This document shows positions 41,645-50,625 of a stretch of DNA of 60,986 bases, one piece after another (the stretch's first letter is position 1; each line of letters starts with the position of its first letter). A program made the position numbers and the translations under genes. Under the pieces are notes generated by a model. The model saw only the letters and a program-made list of their open reading frames with translations, did not search any database and had not been told where the DNA came from. Origin of the DNA: Bacillota bacterium (GTDB lineage: Bacteria > Bacillota_C > Negativicutes > JAEYSJ01); contig JAEYSJ010000097.1 of assembly GCA_023434855.1 (NCBI GenBank), positions 1 to 60,986 on the forward strand, read 5' to 3'.

Positions 41645-42664
41645 ATGCGGTGGACTGATATAATAGGTCATGAAGATATCATAAATATGCTGCAGGTTAT
41701 GCTAAAAACCGGCCGGATACCACATTCGCTGTTATTCGTAGGTCCGGCAGGAATAGGCAAAGGCATGGTGGCTAATGTATTAGCCGCAGCTTTGCTGTGC
41801 CATGACGCGGACAGCAGGCCGTGTGGCAAATGTCTTTCTTGTGCACAGTTGGAACAGAAGGTTCATCCGGATTTATTGGTTGTGCGTCCTGAGGGCAGGA
41901 CGATTAAAATAGAGCAAATACGTGCTGTGCAGCATGAGATGTCTTTGGCACCTTATACCGGACGGTATAAGGTGTGTATTATTGAAGAAGCTGAAACGAT
42001 GACCAAAGAAGCGGCTAACAGCCTATTAAAGGTATTGGAGGAACCACCGGGAGATGTGGTATTTATTTTGGTATCGGCGGCGCGTTACCGCTTACTGCAA
42101 ACCATCATATCCCGCTGCCGGCTACTGTCTTTTCAGCCAATCGTCTGTAAGCAGCTGGCTGAGGCTCTAATAGCTAAGGGTTTTGCGGCCGAACAGGCTA
42201 AGGTTGCGGCACGCCTGAGTAGTGGTCGTATGGGGACGGCGCTTAACATACTGTTACCGGACGGATTGGTCCTGCGGGATATGGCAATGGAAATTGTGCG
42301 GCGTATTCCGGTGGAAGGTATGAGTTTGGTTTGGGATCTGACAGCAAGAATCAGCCGGTTGGAACGTAACGAGCTGTTAGCACTTCTTAAGTTTTTGACC
42401 TATATATTTCGTGATATATTGTTAATTGCTGCCGGACAAACCGGGGAGATGTTGTATAATACTGATCTGGCAGGCGAGCTTGCCAGGCAGGTTCATTATT
42501 GGCAAGACGATAGTATTATGTCAGTTATAAGGGAAATAAAAACAGCGGAGCGGGCGGTTAACGGCAATGCCAATATTCAGTTGTCCTGTGAAGGGCTATT
42601 AATAAGCATGAACGACGTAACAAGGGGGGATAAAAATGCAGACAGTGGTAGGAGTACGGTTTAA
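41645..42664 (+). CDS. holB: DNA polymerase III delta' subunit
   Basis: 339 residues from the ATG at 41645 (ACGGAG upstream; a TTG at 41588 lacks a site). AAA+ core with GPAGIGKGMVANV as modified Walker A (about 33-45), a four-Cys Zn module (CHDA..C, RPCGKCLSCAQLE), the SRC sensor TIISRCRLLSFQP and VLEEPPGD. It loads the sliding clamp with tau and delta. It overlaps ricT by 29 nt. Confidence 0.93.
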   Translation: MRWTDIIGHEDIINMLQVMLKTGRIPHSLLFVGPAGIGKGMVANVLAAALLCHDADSRPCGKCLSCAQLEQKVHPDLLVVRPEGRTIKIEQIRAVQHEMSLAPYTGRYKVCIIEEAETMTKEAANSLLKVLEEPPGDVVFILVSAARYRLLQTIISRCRLLSFQPIVCKQLAEALIAKGFAAEQAKVAARLSSGRMGTALNILLPDGLVLRDMAMEIVRRIPVEGMSLVWDLTARISRLERNELLALLKFLTYIFRDILLIAAGQTGEMLYNTDLAGELARQVHYWQDDSIMSVIREIKTAERAVNGNANIQLSCEGLLISMNDVTRGDKNADSGRSTV

Positions 42665-43451
42665 GAAAGCCGGCAAAATATATTACTTTGATCCCGACGG
42701 CATTGTCTTGGTGGCAGGCGACTACGCTATAGTGGAAACAGCCAGGGGAATGGAGTATGGTGAAGTGGTAATTGGTCCCCGTGAGGTTCCTGATGAACAT
42801 ATCGTTGCGCCGCTTAAGGCAGTGCAGCGTAAGGCTAATCCGCAGGATGGGGAAAAGGTCAAAGAAAATAGAATAAAGGAACAGGAAGCTCTTAAAATTT
42901 GCGAGCAAAAAATTCAAGCTCATGGATTGCCGATGAACTTGGTTGATGTTGAATACACGTTTGATGTTAATAAAATTATTTTTTATTTTACGGCTGAAGG
43001 ACGAATTGATTTTCGCGAACTCGTAAAAGATCTGGCTGCTGTTTTTCGTACCCGTATTGAGCTTAGACAGATTGGGGTAAGAGATGAAGCAAAAATGATG
43101 GGTGGAATTGGATGCTGCGGCCGGGCGTTGTGTTGTGCTACCTTTTTGGGCGATTTTGAACCGGTATCGATTCGTATGGCAAAGGATCAGAATTTATCCC
43201 TTAATCCCACCAAAATTTCGGGGATTTGCGGGCGTCTGATGTGTTGTTTAAAATACGAAAGTGATTGTTATTCCCCATGCTGTAAAAAAATTACTCCACC
43301 GGCCGTAGGACGGGAAGTGGTGACAATTGACGGCGAAGGCAAGGTAATGGCTATTAATAATAATAAGAAGACAGTCAGTGTATTGCTGAATGAAGGCAAG
43401 ACAATAGAAGTTTCCTGGGAGGATGTAGTCGAAAAGGAAAATAGCGAATGA
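42636..43451 (+). CDS. ricT: PSP1-domain RicT (YaaT)
   Basis: 271 residues, ATG after AAGGGGG. PSP1 domain with the conserved Cys set CCGRALCCATF (about 168) and ICGRLMCCLKYESDCY with CC(K) (about 202-222), which hold Fe-S clusters in the RicA-RicF-RicT complex. That complex aids RNase Y processing and Spo0A phosphorylation in Bacillus. It overlaps holB by 29 nt and the methyltransferase gene by 4 nt. Confidence 0.92.
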   Translation: MQTVVGVRFKKAGKIYYFDPDGIVLVAGDYAIVETARGMEYGEVVIGPREVPDEHIVAPLKAVQRKANPQDGEKVKENRIKEQEALKICEQKIQAHGLPMNLVDVEYTFDVNKIIFYFTAEGRIDFRELVKDLAAVFRTRIELRQIGVRDEAKMMGGIGCCGRALCCATFLGDFEPVSIRMAKDQNLSLNPTKISGICGRLMCCLKYESDCYSPCCKKITPPAVGREVVTIDGEGKVMAINNNKKTVSVLLNEGKTIEVSWEDVVEKENSE

Positions 43452-44203
43452 GTGATGATGTACGGCTTTGTCCTGGTGAACGTCTTGATGATTTACTTAT
43501 TAACGGATTAAAAATTATTCAATGCCAGGATGAATTTTGTTTCTCCCTCGATGCTGTGCTATTAGCGCATTTTGCCACATTGCGCACAGAACAGTCTGTC
43601 GTTGATTTAGGCACAGGTACAGGCGTTCTTGCTTTTTTATTGGTCGCGCGCGGAGCCGGAAAGGTGGCCGGCATTGAGATAAGCTCCAAAATGGTTGATA
43701 TGGCTTCTCGCAGTGCAGCCTTAAATGGGCTTGAAAGCCATGTCCGTATAATCAATGCGGATTTGCGGCACCTTAAGGGCATATTGCCGGCGGGGGAATG
43801 GGAAGTGGTGGTGGCCAATCCGCCGTACCGTCCTGTGGGCGGCGGCTATATTAGTCCGCTCGAAGGTGTGGCTTCAGCCCGTCATGAGCTTACCGCCAAT
43901 CTCAGCGATGTGGTTGCTGCCGCCAGATATCTGTTAAAGTATCGTGGCAGATTTGCTATGGTACACCTGCCTGAACGAATGGCCGAAATTATCAAAGTCA
44001 TGAGCGATGCCGGTATTGAGCCAAAACGGTTGCAGCTGGTCTATCCTCATTTGAATAAAAAGCCTAATATGCTTTTAATTGAAGGCATACGTGGTGCCAA
44101 ACCGGGTATTGAAGTGCTGTCGCCGCTCATCGTCTATAAAGGTGATGGCAGCTATAGTGATGAAATTATGGCCTATTACGGGGAAAAACAAAAAAGCATT
44201 TGA
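43448..44203 (+). CDS. tRNA1(Val) adenine-37 N6-methyltransferase (YabB)
   Basis: 251 residues. SAM-binding LGTGTGVLAFLL at about 58 and the catalytic NPPYRP at about 122-127 are characteristic of N6-adenine methyltransferases; the family member in E. coli is TrmN6. It overlaps ricT by ATGA. Its TGA stop forms the first bases of the type B repeat at 44201. Confidence 0.9.
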   Translation: MSDDVRLCPGERLDDLLINGLKIIQCQDEFCFSLDAVLLAHFATLRTEQSVVDLGTGTGVLAFLLVARGAGKVAGIEISSKMVDMASRSAALNGLESHVRIINADLRHLKGILPAGEWEVVVANPPYRPVGGGYISPLEGVASARHELTANLSDVVAAARYLLKYRGRFAMVHLPERMAEIIKVMSDAGIEPKRLQLVYPHLNKKPNMLLIEGIRGAKPGIEVLSPLIVYKGDGSYSDEIMAYYGEKQKSI

Positions 44204-44309
44204 ACCACGGAGTACACGGAGGACACAGAGGGATAATAATTTATTATTTATTCTCTGCGCGATAATCGCGTCGTTCCACTCCGTGTACTCCGCGTCCTCC
44301 GTGGTTAGC
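44201..44309. repeat. 9-bp-period palindromic element, type B (locus 3)
   Basis: TGAACCACGG AGTACACGG AGGACACAG on the left, its inverse ending CGTCCTCCGTGGTTAGC on the right. Inner hairpin CGCGATAATCGCG at 44259-44271. The left end uses the stop codon of the methyltransferase gene. Confidence 0.85.
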
Positions 44310-44339
44310 AATTTCTAAGCCTGATTGGAGGGTAAGCCG

Positions 44340-45191
44340 TTGACTACAACACCCGGTGTGCTGTATTTGTGCGCCACACCGATTGGCAATCTGGAAGACA
44401 TGACTTACCGGGCGGTAAGAGTGCTAAAAGAGGTCGCAGCTATTGCAGCCGAAGATACTAGGCATACCCGCAAATTGTTAAGTCATTTTGATATACATAC
44501 CCCGCTTGTCAGCTATCATGAGCATAATAAGGCTGTGCGGGGTCCGGAGCTTATCGACAGGCTTTTGCACGGGGAAGATATTGCGCTGGTAAGCGATGCC
44601 GGTATGCCGGGTATTTCCGATCCGGGGCTTGATTTAACCCGGCAGGCTATTAATGCCGGAATAACCGTTACGCCGGTGCCGGGCGCCAACGCAGCATTGG
44701 CGGCTTTAGTTTGTTCCGGCTTGGATACAACCTTGTTTATTTTTGTAGGCTTTTTGCCCAAGGCCAGGAAGAAGCGCAAGGAACTGATTGCAAGTCTTAT
44801 TAGTCAGCCATATACGTTAATATTGTATGAGGCGCCCCACCGGCTGAAGGAAACATTAGCTGAGTTGCAAGCGGTTTTTGGCGACCGGCAGGCTGTTGCG
44901 GCGCGTGAATTGACAAAAAAATTTGAAGAATTTGTGCGTGGAACACTGGCCAGCCTGCAGGCTCATTTTACGGCCAATGCCCCTCGTGGCGAATTTGCGT
45001 TACTAATAGAAGGCAATACTACAATAATGGCTGAACAACCTGATGAAAATAATACGGAATTGTCGTTGCAGGAAGCTGTAATGAAGCTGGTGGCCACTGG
45101 TATACAAAAAAAAGATGCCATCAGGCTGGTGGCATCACAACGCGGCTTGCCCAGACGTGAAGTTTATCAGTTAATGCTGGACAAGCAGTAA
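44340..45191 (+). CDS. rsmI: 16S rRNA cytidine-1402 2'-O-methyltransferase
   Basis: 283 residues from the TTG at 44340, because TTGGAGGG is 7 nt upstream; a TTG at 44325 overlaps it. Family motifs: LYLCATPIGNLEDMT, AEDTRHTRKLL, LVSDAGMPGISDPG, PVPGANAALAALVCSGL and GEFALLIEG. It methylates C1402 of 16S rRNA. The preceding type B repeat lies in its 5' region. Confidence 0.94.
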   Translation: MTTTPGVLYLCATPIGNLEDMTYRAVRVLKEVAAIAAEDTRHTRKLLSHFDIHTPLVSYHEHNKAVRGPELIDRLLHGEDIALVSDAGMPGISDPGLDLTRQAINAGITVTPVPGANAALAALVCSGLDTTLFIFVGFLPKARKKRKELIASLISQPYTLILYEAPHRLKETLAELQAVFGDRQAVAARELTKKFEEFVRGTLASLQAHFTANAPRGEFALLIEGNTTIMAEQPDENNTELSLQEAVMKLVATGIQKKDAIRLVASQRGLPRREVYQLMLDKQ

Positions 45192-45285
45192 GTAATCATC
45201 GTTAGTTTTTTCTTACATAAATAAATAGAAGCGGGTTAACACCGCTCCTATACAAAAACAATTTAAATTTAATCCGATCCGAATT

Positions 45286-45540
45286 TTAAATTGCCTTTTG
45301 AATCATTGAATCCAGACACTCACGACAGACATTTTTACCTTTGAAATTGGTTACTTCGTCAGCGTTACCGCAAAATACACAAGCACAGGAAGGCTCATAT
45401 TTCCGCAGGATTATCCGGTCATTGTCTACATAGATTTCCAATGCGTCCTTTTCTTCAATGTCCAATGTGCGACGCAGTTCAATGGGAATAACCACCCGAC
45501 CAAGCTCGTCCACTTTACGTACAATACCAGTTGATTTCAT
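45286..45540 (-). CDS. abrB: AbrB/SpoVT-family transition-state regulator
   Basis: 84 residues from the ATG at 45540 with GAGGAG upstream. Residues 1-48 are the swapped-hairpin DNA-binding domain (STGIVRKVDELGRVVIPIEL), and a C-terminal Cys4 motif (CVFCGN... VCREC) likely binds Zn, as in clostridial AbrB. It represses post-exponential genes and is itself repressed by Spo0A-P in Bacillus. It keeps its Bacillus position next to the metG/metS gene but is divergent from it. Confidence 0.93.
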   Translation of the reverse strand: MKSTGIVRKVDELGRVVIPIELRRTLDIEEKDALEIYVDNDRIILRKYEPSCACVFCGNADEVTNFKGKNVCRECLDSMIQKAI

Positions 45541-45579
45541 ATCATGATTCTCCTCTCGAATTTTTTTAATGCTACATTG

Positions 45580-45586
45580 TTCGACA
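45580..45586 (-). promoter_or_regulatory. Spo0A box in the abrB promoter
   Basis: TGTCGAA on minus, about +11 to +17 from the predicted start of abrB transcription, the place from which Spo0A-P represses abrB in Bacillus. Confidence 0.65.
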
Positions 45587-45602
45587 ACATCTGTACAACT
45601 AA

Positions 45603-45631
45603 ATAGTACCAAAAACTACATGATTTGTCAA
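45603..45631 (-). promoter_or_regulatory. abrB promoter
   Basis: TTGACA, 17 nt, TACTAT on minus; predicted start near 45596. The divergent 45632-45842 stretch also holds one plus-strand TGTCGAA at 45712-45718. I looked for a T-box before metG and saw none. Confidence 0.75.
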
Positions 45632-45842
45632 CCTAATTTTTTCCATAAACAAAGTTTATTCCCAAAAAAGTAGACATATTACAGCCGTACTTATCAAATA
45701 AAGACGAAATATGTCGAATTTATTTTAACAAATATATCTTGATTTGTCTATACTTAGGAGGAAAGAAATTTGAAAAAAATATATATATTGATAAAAGCTG
45801 AAAAATAATTTCGGATAACACCTAAAGGAGGATTATTATAGC

Positions 45843-47789
45843 ATGGATAAAAAATCATTCTATATTTCTACCCCAATTTATTACCCAAGTGACCGTTTAC
45901 ATATAGGGCATGCTTATTGCACAACCGTTGCCGATACCATTGCCCGTTACAAGCGGTTGGCGGGGTTTGATGTGTTTTTTCTTACCGGTTCTGATGAACA
46001 TGGACAAAAAATTCAGCGTAAAGCTCAGGAAAGCAATATCACTCCAATCCAGTATGTGGATAAAATTGTAGCTTCATTTAAACAATTATGGCAGAAACTT
46101 AATATTTCCAATGACGATTTTATCCGTACCACCGAAGTAAGGCATAGGGAAGTTGTCCAGGCGGTCTTTCAAAAAATCTATGACCAGGGAGATATTTACA
46201 AGGCATCCTATGAGGGCTGGTACTGTACGCCATGCGAGACTTTCTGGCTTGAACGCCAATTGACTGACGGTAAATGTCCCGATTGTGGACGTCCGGTTGA
46301 ATTGCTGGCAGAAGAAAGCTATTTTTTCCGTATGTCCAAGTATCAGGACAGGCTACTCGCATTTATTGAGGAAAATCCGGATTTTATCCAGCCTGTTTCC
46401 CGCCGTAACGAAATGATAAATTTCATTAAAGGTGGACTTGAAGACTTGTGCGTATCCCGCACCACCTTTGACTGGGGAATTCCCGTACCTTTCGATACTA
46501 AGCATGTAGTATATGTGTGGTTTGACGCATTAACCAATTATATTACCGCTGCAGGGTATCTTCATGACCGGAATAAGTTCGCTAAATACTGGCCGGCTGA
46601 CATTCATCTGGTAGGCAAAGAAATTGTGCGTTTTCATTCTATTATCTGGCCGATTATTTTAATGGCACTAGGAGTTGACCTCCCTGGCAAAGTTTATGGT
46701 CATGGGTGGCTGGTGGTCGAAGGCGATAAAATGTCCAAATCCAAGGGCAATGTTATTGATCCTCTCGCATTAATTGATGAATTTGGACCGGATGCCATCA
46801 GGTATTTCCTACTTAGGGAAATAACGTTGGGGATGGATGGAAATTTCTCACGGGACGCTCTAATAAACCGGATTAACGCTGATTTGGCAAATGATCTGGG
46901 CAATTTACTGCATCGTACCCTTAGTATGGTTGGACGTTTTAATAATAGCGTTATTGAAGCGGCTGGTGACAGTGAAGCCATTGATGAGGAATTGGTTAAG
47001 CTGGCCCGGAATACTGCCGCTGCTTATGAAACATTAATGGAACGGATGGACATTAATGCCGCTATAAAAGAAATATGGCTGCTTATCAGCCGGGCTAATA
47101 AATATATTGATGAGACAGCTCCCTGGGCTTTAGCTAAAGACCCGGCCAAAAAGGCGAGATTAAACACTGTCTTGTATAATTTGGCTGAAACATTGCGTAT
47201 AGTGGCTGTCCTGATATTTCCATTTATGCCGGTAACCGCGCCTAAAATATGGATGCAGTTGGGGCTGGACGGTGATTTTACCAATGTAAGACTGGAAGAT
47301 GCGCAGGGCTGGGGACGGCTGGCTGCCGGCACTAAGGTAGCTAAACCTGAACCAATATTTCCGCGTATTGAGGAAAAAACTGAAGAAAAAATAGTTGATA
47401 CTAACCCACCGGCTGCAAATGCGCAGGCAGAGGCCAAAGTTGAAGCAAAGGCTGAAGCGTCTGATATATCTGAGATAACCATTGATGAATTCGCGAAAAT
47501 GGACCTTAGAGTGGCCAAAGTTCTTGCTGCCGAAAAGGTCAAAAAAGCCGATAAACTATTAATGTTAACAGTGGATTTAGGCAACGAGCAGCGGACAATT
47601 ATCTCGGGTATTGCGAAACATTACACGCCTGAAGAATTGGTAGGCAAGAACGTTGTTATGATTGTTAATCTAAAACCTGCCAAAATCCGTGGCATTGAAT
47701 CCCGGGGCATGGTGCTGGCTGCCTCCTGTGATGAAAAACTGACGGTAGTAACTGCGCCTGATATGCCGCCAGGCAGTAAGGTGAAATAA
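45843..47789 (+). CDS. metG: methionyl-tRNA synthetase with C-terminal tRNA-binding domain
   Basis: 648 residues, ATG with AAAGGAGG upstream. Class I signatures HIGH in DRLHIGHAYCT (about 18) and KMSKS in DKMSKSKGNVIDP (about 296). A two-Cys-pair Zn module CTPCETFW and CPDCGRP (about 126-150). An Ala/Glu-rich linker (about 510-545) leads to the C-terminal EMAP-II-like OB fold (DEFAKMDLRVAKVL, KPAKIRGIESRGMVLAA). Followed directly by tatD (1-bp gap). Confidence 0.96.
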   Translation: MDKKSFYISTPIYYPSDRLHIGHAYCTTVADTIARYKRLAGFDVFFLTGSDEHGQKIQRKAQESNITPIQYVDKIVASFKQLWQKLNISNDDFIRTTEVRHREVVQAVFQKIYDQGDIYKASYEGWYCTPCETFWLERQLTDGKCPDCGRPVELLAEESYFFRMSKYQDRLLAFIEENPDFIQPVSRRNEMINFIKGGLEDLCVSRTTFDWGIPVPFDTKHVVYVWFDALTNYITAAGYLHDRNKFAKYWPADIHLVGKEIVRFHSIIWPIILMALGVDLPGKVYGHGWLVVEGDKMSKSKGNVIDPLALIDEFGPDAIRYFLLREITLGMDGNFSRDALINRINADLANDLGNLLHRTLSMVGRFNNSVIEAAGDSEAIDEELVKLARNTAAAYETLMERMDINAAIKEIWLLISRANKYIDETAPWALAKDPAKKARLNTVLYNLAETLRIVAVLIFPFMPVTAPKIWMQLGLDGDFTNVRLEDAQGWGRLAAGTKVAKPEPIFPRIEEKTEEKIVDTNPPAANAQAEAKVEAKAEASDISEITIDEFAKMDLRVAKVLAAEKVKKADKLLMLTVDLGNEQRTIISGIAKHYTPEELVGKNVVMIVNLKPAKIRGIESRGMVLAASCDEKLTVVTAPDMPPGSKVK

Positions 47790-47790
47790 G

Positions 47791-48552
47791 ATGCTGTTTG
47801 ATTCTCATGCACATATTGATGACAATAGATTTACCGGCGAGGTTGAAGAAGTAATCATTAGGGCGAAAGATAACGGCGTGTCAGGAATTATAAACGTTGG
47901 CGCTTGTATGCCTTCATCTGCCCGTTCTGTAGCGTTAGCTGAACAATATGATTGCATTTATGCAGGAGTAGGGATTCATCCTCATGATGCCAAGGACGCC
48001 CTTGAGACTGATTATGAGCAGCTGGCGAAATGGACACAGCATGCTAAGGTAGTAGCTATCGGCGAGATTGGCCTGGATTATTACTATGATCATTCACCGA
48101 GGGATATCCAGCAAGCGGTGCTTATCCGTCAACTGGACGTAGCGAGGCAGTGCCATATGCCTGTTATCATTCATGACCGGGATGCTCACGGAGATATCAT
48201 GCATATTTTGCGTAAAGAGGCGAAAGGTATGACAGGTGTAATGCACTGTTTTTCCGGGAGTTTGGAGATGGCTAAGGAGATTTTGAAATTAGGCTTCTAT
48301 GTGTCTTTCGCCGGGCCGGTGACTTATAAGAATTCTTCAAAGCTGAAAGAAATTGCCCAAACCGTACCGCTGGACCGTTTACTGGTAGAAACGGATTCTC
48401 CTTATCTTACACCACAGCCCTACCGGGGACGACGTAATGAACCGGCATATGTCCGCTTTGTGGCGGAGGAAGTCGCGGCATTGCGAGGATTGGAACTGGC
48501 AGATTTGGCGGCTGCTACCAGTGAAAACGTTAAAAAATTATTTAGTATTTAA
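47791..48552 (+). CDS. tatD: TatD-family DNase
   Basis: 253 residues. Metal-binding HxH in DSHAHIDD at residues 4-11, EIGLDYYY at about 91, HDRDAHG at about 127, MHCFSG at about 151 and ETDSPYL at about 200. Metal-dependent nuclease or related phosphoesterase. Same position as yabD of Bacillus. Start overlaps closely with metG. Confidence 0.94.
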   Translation: MLFDSHAHIDDNRFTGEVEEVIIRAKDNGVSGIINVGACMPSSARSVALAEQYDCIYAGVGIHPHDAKDALETDYEQLAKWTQHAKVVAIGEIGLDYYYDHSPRDIQQAVLIRQLDVARQCHMPVIIHDRDAHGDIMHILRKEAKGMTGVMHCFSGSLEMAKEILKLGFYVSFAGPVTYKNSSKLKEIAQTVPLDRLLVETDSPYLTPQPYRGRRNEPAYVRFVAEEVAALRGLELADLAAATSENVKKLFSI

Positions 48553-48667
48553 TCCCGAAAAAGGAATATTGTACCAATGGGGCGAATATAGTTAATTACA
48601 GAATATCGTCACATTGGTTATATTTTTTTGATGAACGTGTTTTTTAAAACACGCACATTAAAAAGGA
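48553..48667. other. intergenic before the 34-aa ORF
   Basis: Contains an imperfect inverted pair (CCAATGGGGCGAATATAG / TATTCGC-like) and CGTGTTTTTTAAAACACG at about 48636-48653, a short palindrome. No gene. Confidence 0.35.
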
Positions 48668-48776
48668 GGCTGTTTAAGAATGTTCTCTTTTAGAATGATC
48701 TACCATCGCGGTTTGTTATTATGCGAATTGCTACCGTCGCTTGTACGGCGCAGCAGGTGGGCGTTTTTCAGCAGCC
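48668..48776 (+). repeat. candidate small repeated element with GGCTG/CAGCC ends
   Basis: Starts GGCTGTTTAAGAATG and ends GGGCGTTTTTCAGCAGCC; its right end matches the repeats at 41610 and (inverted) 32009. It includes most of the 34-aa ORF. Confidence 0.4.
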
Positions 48777-48784
48777 GCCAATGA
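48680..48784 (+). CDS. possible small ORF, 34 aa
   Basis: ATG with AAAAAGGAGG 10 nt upstream, 34 codons to TGA; Arg- and Leu-rich with a hydrophobic centre (GLLLCELLPSLV). The ribosome site is excellent, but the sequence coincides with a possible repeat element, so coding is uncertain. Confidence 0.4.
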   Translation: MFSFRMIYHRGLLLCELLPSLVRRSRWAFFSSRQ

Positions 48785-48845
48785 CTGATGTTGGTGAATA
48801 ATCTGATGCCATCAGCAAATGCTTTTTAAGAAAAATACTCCTCAT

Positions 48846-48874
48846 TTGACATTAAGGAACAATTATGGTATGAT
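48846..48874 (+). promoter_or_regulatory. promoter of the YabE-like gene
   Basis: TTGACA, 17 nt, TATGAT; the gene starts 27 bp further on. Confidence 0.8.
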
Positions 48875-48900
48875 TCAAAAACCAGAGAAGGGGGAATTGC

Positions 48901-49887
48901 ATGATAGGTATTATGCCCGCAGCGATAAAATCAGGCCGCGAAAAACTGGCGGTAATCCTGACACTTGTCATCATTACGCTCCTGGCGACCGGTTTTGTAT
49001 GGGCGCACAAAAAGGTGCAAATTGTAGTAGATGGCCAAAACATCAATGTTAATACATTATATAGTAATCCTAACAGTGTTTTAGGGCAGGCCGGGATAGT
49101 TCTCGGGCCGCAAGATGAGTACAGGCTGTCAACGGATAAGCTGTTGAACGGTTCTACAATTGAAGTATTCCGTGCCGTACCGGTGACAGTTATTTATCAA
49201 GGTAAAAGTCAGGTTGTTACTACCGGCAAGCCTACAGTTGGAGAGGTTGCCCAAAGTCTGGGAATTCCCGGGGAAAACATTAAGCTTGAACCTGATGGAA
49301 CAAGCAAAGTTGAAGCAGGTATGCAGATTACTGCTATCACCCTCAGTGAGAAGCTAGTTGAACGGCAAGTGGCTGAACCATTTTCCGTTGTCCGCAGACC
49401 TGATGCAACTTTGGAAAAAGGTACAGAAGAGGTTGTTGAGGAGGGACAGGATGGTATAAAAACTGTCACTGTCAAAGTGCATTTTGCTGATGGCAAACAA
49501 GTTGCCGAAGAAATTGTAACTGAAAAAGTTACCCAGATGCCGAAAGCACAGCTGATTAAGGTCGGTACCCGTGATATGGTAGAGACCTCCCGTGGCGCGA
49601 TGCGGTTTAGCCGGGCAACTTACATGGAAGCTTCCGCTTATCTGCCAACTGACGGTTCGGGTGCGGGGATTACCGCTTCCGGTATTCCAGCCCGCCGGGG
49701 TGTAGTTGCCGTTGATCCGGACGTAATACCTCTGGGCACCAGGTTATATGTGGACGGCTATGGCCTGGCTTTAGCGGCCGATACCGGTGGCGCCATTGTT
49801 GGCAACCGGATAGACCTGTGTATGGAAGGCTATTACGAGGCTATGCGATTTGGCCGGCGCACGGTGAAAGTGTACATACTGGAATAA
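48901..49887 (+). CDS. YabE-like exported protein (DUF348, G5, 3D domain)
   Basis: 328 residues, ATG after GAAGGGGG. A signal anchor (about 17-36) precedes two DUF348 modules (VQIVVDGQNINVNTLYSN and VTVIYQGKSQVVTTGKPTV), a G5 domain at about 140-220 and a C-terminal 3D domain (about 240-328) with DTGGAIVGNRIDLCM. The three Asp of 3D belong to a lytic-transglycosylase-like barrel similar to Rpf. Likely a wall-remodelling enzyme in the periplasm or on the wall. Same place as yabE of Bacillus. Confidence 0.92.
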   Translation: MIGIMPAAIKSGREKLAVILTLVIITLLATGFVWAHKKVQIVVDGQNINVNTLYSNPNSVLGQAGIVLGPQDEYRLSTDKLLNGSTIEVFRAVPVTVIYQGKSQVVTTGKPTVGEVAQSLGIPGENIKLEPDGTSKVEAGMQITAITLSEKLVERQVAEPFSVVRRPDATLEKGTEEVVEEGQDGIKTVTVKVHFADGKQVAEEIVTEKVTQMPKAQLIKVGTRDMVETSRGAMRFSRATYMEASAYLPTDGSGAGITASGIPARRGVVAVDPDVIPLGTRLYVDGYGLALAADTGGAIVGNRIDLCMEGYYEAMRFGRRTVKVYILE

Positions 49888-49917
49888 CAGGGCATAGCCC
49901 TGTTATTTCTTTGTTAC
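49885..49917 (+). terminator. terminator of the YabE-like gene
   Basis: AATAACAGGGC, AT, GCCCTGTTATT then TCTTTGTT; it overlaps the stop codon. Confidence 0.82.
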
Positions 49918-49936
49918 GATAAGAAAAAGAAAACGT

Positions 49937-49983
49937 ATAAACCGCCAAGGGCACCACTCCCTTGGCGCCCTTGGCGGTTTATA
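49937..49983. repeat. 9-bp-period palindromic element, type A (locus 4)
   Basis: Compact form: TAAACCGCCAAGGGCACC, ACT, then CCCTTGGCGCCCTTGGCGG with TTTATA. The two arms nearly touch, so it can form one hairpin; TATAATTTTTT follows. Confidence 0.85.
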
Positions 49984-50055
49984 ATTTTTTATATTGATTT
50001 ATCTAGCATGGTACAATATATATAAATACAGGCTAAAATTAGGAGAGTATTTGAC

Positions 50056-50607
50056 TTGATTAAAGAGGTTATTATAGTTGAAGGAAAACAGGATATACAA
50101 GCTGTGCGGCGGGCAGTGGAAGCGGAGTGCATTGCCACCGGCGGGTTTGGGCTTTCACCCTATACCTTGCAAAAAATCGAACAGGCTTATAAAAAACGTG
50201 GTTTGATTATTCTGACTGACCCGGACAGTGCCGGCGAGCGTATCCGTAAATATTTGAGCGAACGTTTTCCTGAAGCAAAACATGCCTTTGTGCCCAGAAC
50301 GGCGGCAATGGCTAATAACGATATAGGCATCGAGCAGGCTTCCGGTGAAGCTATTAGAGCGGCTTTGGCCAAAGTGCGCAGTATGGAATGGCAGCCCGGG
50401 AAAGAATTTAGCTGGGCTGACATTATGGCCGCAGGATTAAGCGGCAGTGCAAACGCGGCAGCCAGAAGGGCGTTAGTGGGGGAAAAAATTGGCATTGGCT
50501 ATGCTAATGCTAAGCAGTTTTTGTACCGCCTGAATAACTATGGTGTGACCCGTGAAGAATTTTCCCGGGCAGTGGAGAGTATTCAGGAGAAAGAACTAAA
50601 GAATTAA
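50056..50607 (+). CDS. rnmV: ribonuclease M5
   Basis: 183 residues, TTG start, AGGAGAG upstream. TOPRIM domain at the N-terminus: VEGKQD (about 8-13) with catalytic Glu9, and LTDPDSAGERIRKYL (about 55) with the DPD pair. It matures 5S rRNA precursors. Position next to ksgA as in most Firmicutes. Confidence 0.94.
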   Translation: MIKEVIIVEGKQDIQAVRRAVEAECIATGGFGLSPYTLQKIEQAYKKRGLIILTDPDSAGERIRKYLSERFPEAKHAFVPRTAAMANNDIGIEQASGEAIRAALAKVRSMEWQPGKEFSWADIMAAGLSGSANAAARRALVGEKIGIGYANAKQFLYRLNNYGVTREEFSRAVESIQEKELKN

Positions 50608-50625
50608 ACGCGGTCTAGTTAGTCT

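Noticed and set aside
45632..45842. T-box or SAM riboswitch ahead of metG
   Set aside because: No T-box sequence, no specifier stem and no terminator; only a short AT-rich leader with a ribosome site.
47024..47584. A 186-codon minus-strand frame inside metG
   Set aside because: Ser/Ala-rich antisense shadow of the Ala/Glu-rich linker of metG.
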